Assembly (NCBI GenBank): GCA_003644275.1
Contig: QNBY01000076.1
Span: forward strand, 1 to 6,053
Direction of reading: 5' to 3'
DNA: 6,053 nt
From: Planctomycetota bacterium
GTDB taxonomy: Bacteria; Planctomycetota; B143-G9
This document shows positions 1-4,584 of the stretch, one piece after another. The notes below the pieces were generated by a model that was not told the origin of the DNA, did no database searches, and worked only from the letters and a program-made list of their open reading frames with translations. Every line of letters starts with the position of its first letter. Positions within the stretch are counted from its first letter, which is position 1. Position numbers and translations under genes: made by a program.

Positions 1-1167
1 GATTATCGCCGCCAGCCTCTCCGCCGCCTCCGCCCGCTGGAACGGATCCTCCAGATCGAGCGCCGCTCCCATGCTCTCGAACAGGAAGCGGAACAGCGGC
101 CGGGCGTCGGACACCGCGCGCTCGAACGCCTCGCCCCCCCTCTCCCGGATGAAGTCGAACGGGTCCATCCCGCCCGGCAACACCGCTATGCGCGCCTCCA
201 TCTCCTCCGAGATGAAGATGGGAAGGGAGCGCTCGGCCGCCTTCTTCCCCGCCTCGTCCCCGTCGAAGACGAGGACGACTTCGCGCGCGAAACGTTTCAA
301 GACCCGCAGGTGCTCCCTCGTCAGCGCGGTGCCCAGCGTGGCGCAGCAGTTCTCCACGCCCGCCTGCCTCGCCGCCAGCACGTCGGTGTACCCCTCCATC
401 AGCACCGCCGTGCCCGACCGTATTATCGCCTCCCGCGCCAGGAAGAGCCCGAACAGCTGCCGCGACTTGCTGAACACCGGCGTCTCAGGGCTGTTCAGAT
501 ATTTCGGCTTGTCCTCTCCCAGCGTCCGCGCCCCGAAGCCGGTTATCCGCCCCCGCGCGTCGCGGATGGGAAACATCAGCCGGTTGCGGAAGCGGTCGTA
601 GGCCCGGCCCCGCTCGCTCCTCACCGCGAGCCCCGCCTCCACAAGCGCGTCTTCGGACACCCCCTTCGAGGCGGCGAAGCCCATCAGCCCTTGCCATTCC
701 GGCGGGCTGTAGCCCAGCCCGAACAGCGAGGACAACGCTCCGTCGAACCCACGTCCCACCAGGTAGTCCCGCGCCGGTTCGCCCGAAGGGGAGCGCATGG
801 CCTTCCTGAAGTACTCCTGCGCGGTGAGATTGGCCTCCAGACAGCGCGCAACCCCTCCGCCCCCCCCGCTCTCCTCCAGGCGTATCCCGGCCCGCCTCGC
901 GAGATGTTCCACCGCCTCCACGAAGCCGATCTTCTCCATCTCCATGACGAACATGAAGACGTTGCCGCTCTTGCCGCAACCGAAGCACTTGTACCTCTGC
1001 GTGTCGGGAAACACCTTGAAGGAAGGCGTCTTCTCCTTGTGAAAGGGACAGAGCGCGCTGTAGTTCTTCCCTTCCCTCTTGAGGGGCAGATAGGCGGATA
1101 TGACTTCGGCTATGTCGTTGGCGGCCGCGACGTTTTCGAGGGTCTTTTCGTCGAACCTTTTTCCCAC
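1..1167 (-). CDS. dnaG: DNA primase DnaG, N-terminal 389 residues (3' part beyond the window)
   Basis: DnaG synthesises the short RNA primers that start Okazaki fragments, working with the replicative helicase. Seen here, in order: a CHC2-type zinc-binding domain with C40-P-F-H43 and C61-F-G-C64, a central basic region with RFRNRLMFPI (192-201) and YLNSPETPVFSKS (223-235), and the Toprim catalytic core with EGYTD (258-262) and DGDEAG (302-307), whose acidic residues bind the catalytic metals. The frame stays open to base 1. Family members are about 600 residues long, so roughly the last third, including the helicase-binding domain, is missing from the window. I chose the GTG at 1167-1165. It puts the zinc ligands at 40, 43, 61 and 64, the same numbers as in E. 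coli DnaG, and it has a purine-rich GGAAGG at 1171-1176, although that is only 3 bases away. An upstream in-frame GTG at 1191-1189 would lie about 5 bases from the predicted transcription start and is less likely. Family assignment is very secure. Confidence 0.97.
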   Translation of the reverse strand, partial: MGKRFDEKTLENVAAANDIAEVISAYLPLKREGKNYSALCPFHKEKTPSFKVFPDTQRYKCFGCGKSGNVFMFVMEMEKIGFVEAVEHLARRAGIRLEESGGGGGVARCLEANLTAQEYFRKAMRSPSGEPARDYLVGRGFDGALSSLFGLGYSPPEWQGLMGFAASKGVSEDALVEAGLAVRSERGRAYDRFRNRLMFPIRDARGRITGFGARTLGEDKPKYLNSPETPVFSKSRQLFGLFLAREAIIRSGTAVLMEGYTDVLAARQAGVENCCATLGTALTREHLRVLKRFAREVVLVFDGDEAGKKAAERSLPIFISEEMEARIAVLPGGMDPFDFIRERGGEAFERAVSDARPLFRFLFESMGAALDLEDPFQRAEAAERLAAII

Positions 1168-1202
1168 GAGCCTTCCGGAAGCGAGGAACACAAGTTCCCA
1201 TT

Positions 1203-1231
1203 ATTATACCTCATTCGGCGGACTTTGTTAC
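1203..1231 (-). promoter_or_regulatory. Putative sigma-70-type promoter for dnaG
   Basis: On the minus strand a perfect -10 hexamer TATAAT lies at 1208-1203. With a 17-base spacer the -35 position (1231-1226) reads GTAACA, matching TTGACA at four of six bases. A closer -35 match, TTGAGT at 1235-1230, would need a 21-base spacer. Transcription should begin near 1196, giving a leader of about 29 bases before the GTG at 1167. The A/T-rich -10 stands out from the GC-rich surroundings. This is sequence inference; the -35 is the weak part. Confidence 0.6.
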
Positions 1232-1232
1232 T

Positions 1233-1249
1233 CAACGCTTTTCCAACGC
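1233..1249. repeat. Short direct repeat CAACGC, 11-base period, between the divergent promoters
   Basis: CAACGC occurs at 1233-1238 and again at 1244-1249, so the copies sit one DNA helix turn apart. They lie immediately upstream of the dnaG -35 region and about 25 bases upstream of the right-facing -35. A regulator binding two half-sites on one DNA face could use such an arrangement. Six-base repeats also arise by chance, so this is only a candidate site. Confidence 0.25.
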
Positions 1250-1273
1250 CGCGCCCCCTTGAGACGGTCCGCC

Positions 1274-1302
1274 TTGACAAATCCCTTTCGGGATGATATA
1301 TT
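1274..1302 (+). promoter_or_regulatory. Strong extended -10 promoter for the prepilin operon
   Basis: A perfect -35 TTGACA (1274-1279) is followed by a 17-base spacer and the -10 TATATT (1297-1302, five of six matches). TG at 1294-1295, one base before the -10, makes a full extended -10 element. Transcription should begin near 1309, about 22 bases before the ATG at 1331. This is among the best promoter matches in the window and supports 1331, rather than any upstream in-frame start, as the beginning of the first prepilin gene. Confidence 0.8.
1281..1294. promoter_or_regulatory. Perfect inverted repeat inside the promoter spacer (possible operator)
   Basis: ATCCC (1281-1285), a four-base centre TTTC, and GGGAT (1290-1294) form a perfect inverted repeat. 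It fills almost the whole spacer between the -35 and -10 of the prepilin promoter. A dimeric repressor or activator bound there would directly affect RNA polymerase. With arms of only five bases it may be coincidental. Confidence 0.3.
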
Positions 1303-1330
1303 TCCAATACGATATCGCGAGGCGAAAACC

Positions 1331-1729
1331 ATGAAACCGACGAGAGATGGAATATCCGAAGCGGGCATGAGCCTTCTCGAACTGATGATAAGCGTCGCCA
1401 TCATCAGCATCGTGCTGCTTTCCGTCATCTACGCCATGACCGGCGTGGTGCAGGCCCAGCGCAACGCCCGCCTCCAGGACCGCGCCCTCGCCGATCTGGA
1501 GACGGTCCGCGAGCAGGTGTTGGCCGTCCCCTACGACTCCGTCCGCGAGATATTCCCCGACGGCTCGCAGGTGCCGGCCTTCAACAACGTCCCCGGCGAG
1601 GTGATCACCATCACCTACCCCGGTTCCGATCCCGACGCCGACCCCCTTCCCATCAACATCACCATCCAGTGGCGCAACATCAACAACGCCGTGATAACCC
1701 GAACGCTCCAACTCCTGAAGAAGAAATGA
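1331..1729 (+). CDS. Prepilin-like protein, GspI/PilV-type minor (pseudo)pilin
   Basis: A 132-residue protein with a classic type III (prepilin) signal. A short N-terminal leader ends in G12, followed by M13-S-L-L-E17 and an unbroken hydrophobic helix (about 15-40). Prepilin peptidase would cut after G12 and methylate M13. E17 is the Glu5 of the mature protein that is needed for filament assembly. The C-terminal half is a small beta-rich head (VITITYP, INITIQWRN, TRTLQLL) with the look of GspI/PilV minor pilins, including the short length. It has no cysteines, so no disulfide-closed loop, but it has an acidic loop SDPDADP (99-105). The start at 1331 is chosen because GAGG lies at 1319-1322, 8 bases upstream, and the promoter ends at 1302. 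The same frame is open further upstream but would begin before the promoter. It is followed after 11 bases by a second prepilin gene. Whether it serves a type IV pilus, type II secretion or competence machine cannot be told from sequence. Confidence 0.88.
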   Translation: MKPTRDGISEAGMSLLELMISVAIISIVLLSVIYAMTGVVQAQRNARLQDRALADLETVREQVLAVPYDSVREIFPDGSQVPAFNNVPGEVITITYPGSDPDADPLPINITIQWRNINNAVITRTLQLLKKK

Positions 1730-1733
1730 GGGG
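1728..1733 (+). promoter_or_regulatory. Ribosome binding site overlapping the preceding stop codon
   Basis: GAGGGG overlaps the TGA stop (1727-1729) of the first prepilin gene and sits 7 bases before the ATG at 1741. It fixes that ATG as the start of the second prepilin gene, although the frame is open further upstream, and suggests that translation of the two genes is linked. Confidence 0.75.
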
Positions 1734-1740
1734 TGCGGAC

Positions 1741-2409
1741 ATGAAGAACGAAAACGGAATGACCCTCATCGAGATGCTCTTCGTCCTCGCCATGTTCGCA
1801 GCCATCACCTACGCCATCAACTCCACCATCTTCTCCGCGCACACCCTCTGGTCGGGAAGCAAGGCCTTCACCGACCTCGAGAAGGAAGCGCTCGACATAA
1901 CCCGCCAGATAGCGGGCGACCTCGAAAAGGCCGCCGTCATGATGTCCCCCCCCGACACCGGCCTGACCTATTCCGACCGCCTCCCCCACATCGGTATCAC
2001 CGGCGGGAACGACACCGACGGCTACTACGGGGACAACATCACCTTCCTCGTCCCCACCTATAGCTCCGACGGCGAACCCCTCCTCCGCATCACCTCCAAC
2101 GACATCGGCGTGGACTGGTCCAAGGGAAGGATAATCGCCTATTCCGTGGTGACGGTGAACGGCAAAAAGGTGTTGCGCCGCACCTCCACCAAGGTGGACG
2201 ACAGCACCGACACCAACACCATAGACCTCACCGACAAGGTGGTGTACGTCCGGTTCCGCGACCGCGACACCGACTACCACGTCAAGAGCTACTACGAGGT
2301 GATTTACGAGATAAGGCTCCAGAGCGCAGGCCCGGGCGGCCGCGTTTACACCGTCACCCGTTCCGCTTCGGTGTACCTGCGCAACTCGCGCGGCGCGGAA
2401 GACCTCTGA
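1741..2409 (+). CDS. Prepilin-like protein, GspJ/PilW-type minor (pseudo)pilin
   Basis: A 222-residue protein with a very short prepilin leader ending in G6, then M7-T-L-I-E11, where E11 is Glu5 of the mature form, and a hydrophobic helix to about residue 30. An amphipathic stretch with DLEKEALDITRQIAGDLEKA (45-64) continues the pilin stalk helix. The rest is beta-rich and ends in YTVTRSASVYLRN, an outer-strand pattern common in GspJ/PilW-like proteins. The size fits that larger minor-pilin class, whereas the upstream gene fits the smaller GspI/PilV class. There are no cysteines. A loop with NDTDGYYGDN (90-99) and another Asp-rich stretch, DDSTDTNTIDLTD (153-165), could bind metal, but this is inferred from composition only. 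It is translated from a strong ribosome binding site overlapping the upstream stop and very probably shares the promoter at 1274-1302. No major pilin, motor ATPase or prepilin peptidase gene is in the window. The gene ends three bases from the convergent dprA end. Confidence 0.85.
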   Translation: MKNENGMTLIEMLFVLAMFAAITYAINSTIFSAHTLWSGSKAFTDLEKEALDITRQIAGDLEKAAVMMSPPDTGLTYSDRLPHIGITGGNDTDGYYGDNITFLVPTYSSDGEPLLRITSNDIGVDWSKGRIIAYSVVTVNGKKVLRRTSTKVDDSTDTNTIDLTDKVVYVRFRDRDTDYHVKSYYEVIYEIRLQSAGPGGRVYTVTRSASVYLRNSRGAEDL

Positions 2410-2412
2410 GCC

Positions 2413-3513
2413 TCATTTCCTCCTGGCGTATATCCCCCCCGCCTTCCGGGCGACGATCCCCTCCAGCTCCAGCTCCATCAACAGCGGCAGCATCGTCTCC
2501 GCCGGAAGCCCCGTCTGCTCCTCCAGCTTCTCTATGTCCGCTCCCCCGTAGCCCATCGCCTCCAGCAGCAGCTTCCTCCGGGCGCCCGCCCTGTCCAGCA
2601 TGACGGGAGCCTTTTCGCCCGTCGCCCCGGCCGCGTCTCCCGCCCCGGCGAACAGGGCTTTCAACCCGGACAGATCCGCCTCTATGTCCTCCACCGACTC
2701 CACCACCCTCGCCCCCTCTCTCAGAAGCGGGTGGCAGCCCGCCGAGAAGCCGGTGTCCACCGGGCCGGGAAGCGCGAACACCTCCCGCCCCTGTTCGGCG
2801 GCCCACGTGGCGGTTATCAGCGCTCCGCTCCTGCGTCCCGCCTCCACCACCACCGTCGCCAGCGAAAGCCCCGAGATGACCCGGTTCCGGCGCGGGAAGT
2901 GGAATCGTACCGGCTTCGCCCGAAGCGGAAACTCGCTCACCACGGCCCCGTTCGCAGCCACCGCCTCAGCCAACTGCTCGTTCTCCTTCGGGTACACCCT
3001 CAAAACCCCCGAACCCAGCACCGCCACCGTCTTCCCTCCGGCGTCCAGCGCCGCCGCGTGGCATTCCCTGTCTATGCCCCGCGCGAGGCCGCTCACCACC
3101 GTGTAGCCCCGCTCCGCCAGCGCGGCCGACAACCCCGCCGCCGCCCTGCGCCCGTAGAAACTGGTGGTGCGCGAGCCCACCATCGCTATGCAGTTGCCGT
3201 GCAGCGCTTCCGCGTCGCCGAGGACGTAGAGCAGGGGAGGGGGATTCGCTATCGCCCCCAGAAGCCTCGGATAGCGCGGATCCCAGAAGGGCAGCATGAG
3301 CACGCCGCGCCTCTCCGCCTCCTCCGTCTCCTTGCGGCCGGCCTCCAGGACCGACGGCGTCATGCGCGCGGCGAGGGGCGACGAATCGCGCCGCGCCGGA
3401 AACTCCTCCCACGCCGCCTCGAGCGTGCCGTACTCCCTCAGCAGCCGCTCCACCGCCGCCCTGGATGCGTAGAGGGTGTTCAGCGCCGCTAATGCCGCAA
3501 GCTCCCCGTCCAT
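2413..3513 (-). CDS. dprA: DNA-processing protein DprA (Smf)
   Basis: DprA binds single-stranded DNA entering by natural transformation, shields it and loads RecA. It is also widespread in bacteria not known to be competent. The 366-residue protein has the full family plan: a helical SAM-like N-terminus (about 1-65), the Rossmann-like DprA core (about 70-280) and a C-terminal winged-helix-like domain (about 305-366) with IEKLEEQTGLPAETMLPLLMELELEG. Core signatures are MVGSR (111-115) followed by YGRRAA, SGLARGID (141-148), VLGSGVLRVYP (165-175), FPRRNRVISGLS (206-217), VVVEA (221-225) with SGALIT, and LPGPV (248-252). Near 257-268 it reads SAGCHPLLREGA, where many relatives have GTN in place of GCH. 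The length is typical. The ATG at 3513 is supported by AAGGAA at 3524-3529, 10 bases upstream and inside the preceding gene. Four bases separate it from the upstream membrane-protein gene, so it is probably second in a two-gene operon. No own promoter is evident. Confidence 0.96.
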   Translation of the reverse strand: MDGELAALAALNTLYASRAAVERLLREYGTLEAAWEEFPARRDSSPLAARMTPSVLEAGRKETEEAERRGVLMLPFWDPRYPRLLGAIANPPPLLYVLGDAEALHGNCIAMVGSRTTSFYGRRAAAGLSAALAERGYTVVSGLARGIDRECHAAALDAGGKTVAVLGSGVLRVYPKENEQLAEAVAANGAVVSEFPLRAKPVRFHFPRRNRVISGLSLATVVVEAGRRSGALITATWAAEQGREVFALPGPVDTGFSAGCHPLLREGARVVESVEDIEADLSGLKALFAGAGDAAGATGEKAPVMLDRAGARRKLLLEAMGYGGADIEKLEEQTGLPAETMLPLLMELELEGIVARKAGGIYARRK

Positions 3514-3517
3514 GCGC

Positions 3518-4480
3518 TCAGCGTTCCTTTTCCTTCTCCCCCTCGCCGTCCTGCCGCGTCCGGCGGGACTTGCCGAACCTCATCCTCACCGTCCCCGTCT
3601 TCCCCACCTCGCGCATCAGCGTGTACCCCAGCGCGATGACCAGAAGACAGGCCAGCACGAAGAAGATCGCCACTTCCACCACCGGGAACTTCTCCTCCGG
3701 CATCGTGTAGGGGTACGCCCTCTTGGCTATGACAAGGGGCATTATCGAGTAGGTGTTCTTCCCCTCCAGCTCCGCCATGTTGTTCCTGAACCACATCCGC
3801 TTCAGGAAGACGCCGTAGAACCTTATCACGTCGTCCACCTTGAACCGCTCCCCTCCCTCCAGCAGGCGGAAGGCGTACTGCTTCTTGTCCTTGTAGAACA
3901 GGTTGCCGTACCAAACCCCCTGAACCCCGCTCTCGCGCTGGAAGGAAGGCTCGAATTCCCCGTAGTCGTAGAGCTTTATCACGCCCTCCACCCTCACCGT
4001 CGCCCCCCGCACCGCCCGCGGGCGGGTCATCATGTCCTCCCAGGTGACCAGCGGGTGCTTCACCGGATGGGGAACGGTCAGGTTCGCCTCTATCTCCTCC
4101 TCGGTGTGCGTCAGAAGGTACTGGAGCACGTTCAGAAGCGGCCCCTTCTCGATGACGGAGTACTCCTCCGGCCGCCTCGCCCGGGTGGAGTAGGTGTCCT
4201 CCACATCGTCCAGTATGGCCGGATCCAGCTCTATCTTCTTCCCGGGCCTCCCCGGCCTGTATTTGTCGCTCGGCGTCGGGGCGGGCGACGGCCGCCGCGG
4301 CGGAGTGTGTGTCGGCGAGGCCGACACCGCCGGCTTCCTGCTCATCATCAGGGAGCCCCCGAACGCCACCAGCGCTATCAGCGCGAGCCCCGCCACGAGG
4401 ACGATCATCTTGTAATTCGGGCCTTCGGGCACGGGCACGAACTCGGGCGCGGGCTTCCGCGGGACGGGAAAGTAGGCCAT
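3518..4480 (-). CDS. Two-pass membrane protein with a central OB-like periplasmic domain, function unknown
   Basis: I do not recognise this 320-residue protein as a named family. Residues 24-46 form one membrane helix. A Pro/Ser/Thr-rich linker follows (about 49-80), then a soluble domain (about 83-262), a second membrane helix (about 266-288) and a strongly charged, mostly basic C-terminal tail. The predicted topology is both ends in the cytoplasm and the central domain outside the inner membrane. The domain has short beta strands such as GATVRVEGVIKLYDY (159-173), VWYGNLFYKD (189-198), QYAFRLLE, and DVIRFYGVFLKRMWFRN (217-233). This pattern suggests an OB-type barrel. It resembles uncharacterised proteins I associate with Planctomycetota, which is recollection rather than a search result. 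The ATG at 4480 has GGGGA at 4491-4495, 10 bases upstream. It lies four bases upstream of dprA and is probably cotranscribed with it, but no link to DNA uptake is shown. A clear promoter for it was not found. Confidence 0.85.
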   Translation of the reverse strand: MAYFPVPRKPAPEFVPVPEGPNYKMIVLVAGLALIALVAFGGSLMMSRKPAVSASPTHTPPRRPSPAPTPSDKYRPGRPGKKIELDPAILDDVEDTYSTRARRPEEYSVIEKGPLLNVLQYLLTHTEEEIEANLTVPHPVKHPLVTWEDMMTRPRAVRGATVRVEGVIKLYDYGEFEPSFQRESGVQGVWYGNLFYKDKKQYAFRLLEGGERFKVDDVIRFYGVFLKRMWFRNNMAELEGKNTYSIMPLVIAKRAYPYTMPEEKFPVVEVAIFFVLACLLVIALGYTLMREVGKTGTVRMRFGKSRRTRQDGEGEKEKER

Positions 4481-4501
4481 GCCCCTATTCTCCCCTTTTT
4501 T

Positions 4502-4516
4502 GGCTTTTTGAAAGCC
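4502..4516. other. Perfect 6-bp inverted repeat in the leader of the membrane-protein gene
   Basis: GGCTTT (4502-4507), TTG, AAAGCC (4511-4516). In minus-strand RNA it would form a short hairpin just upstream of an A-rich run and the GGGGA ribosome binding site of the gene at 3518-4480. On neither strand is it followed by a T tract, so it is not an intrinsic terminator. It could be a leader structure or an operator for the divergent region. Confidence 0.35.
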
Positions 4517-4525
4517 CTCCCTCGC

Positions 4526-4554
4526 TTGCCAAGGCCCTCGAAAAGTGGTATATT
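4526..4554 (+). promoter_or_regulatory. Extended -10 promoter for the exported-protein gene
   Basis: The -35 is TTGCCA (4526-4531, five of six matches), the spacer is 17 bases, and the -10 is TATATT (4549-4554) with TG at 4546-4547 one base before it. This is the same design as the promoter at 1274-1302. Transcription should begin near 4561, about 24 bases before the ATG at 4585. Confidence 0.75.
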
Positions 4555-4584
4555 CCTCGTATGCAGCGAATCGCGGCGGGACCG

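Noticed and set aside
310..1296. 328-codon plus-strand frame opposite dnaG
   Set aside because: Antisense shadow of the clear DnaG frame; Arg/Pro/His-rich composition and it ends inside the right-facing promoter.
1100..1330. Longer N-terminus for the first prepilin gene
   Set aside because: The frame is open upstream, but those starts lie inside dnaG or before the promoter at 1274-1302, and a long leader would not fit a prepilin signal.
2731..3492. Plus-strand frame opposite dprA
   Set aside because: Antisense shadow; the minus strand carries all DprA signatures without interruption.
4012..4025. Perfect 14-base GC palindrome CCGCCCGCGGGCGG
   Set aside because: It lies within the coding sequence of the membrane-protein gene, encoding part of RPRAVRGA, and simple G/C palindromes are expected in such DNA.
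4502..4516. Inverted repeat considered as an intrinsic terminator
   Set aside because: Neither strand has a T tract after the stem; on the plus strand the T run precedes it, and both neighbouring genes begin rather than end here.
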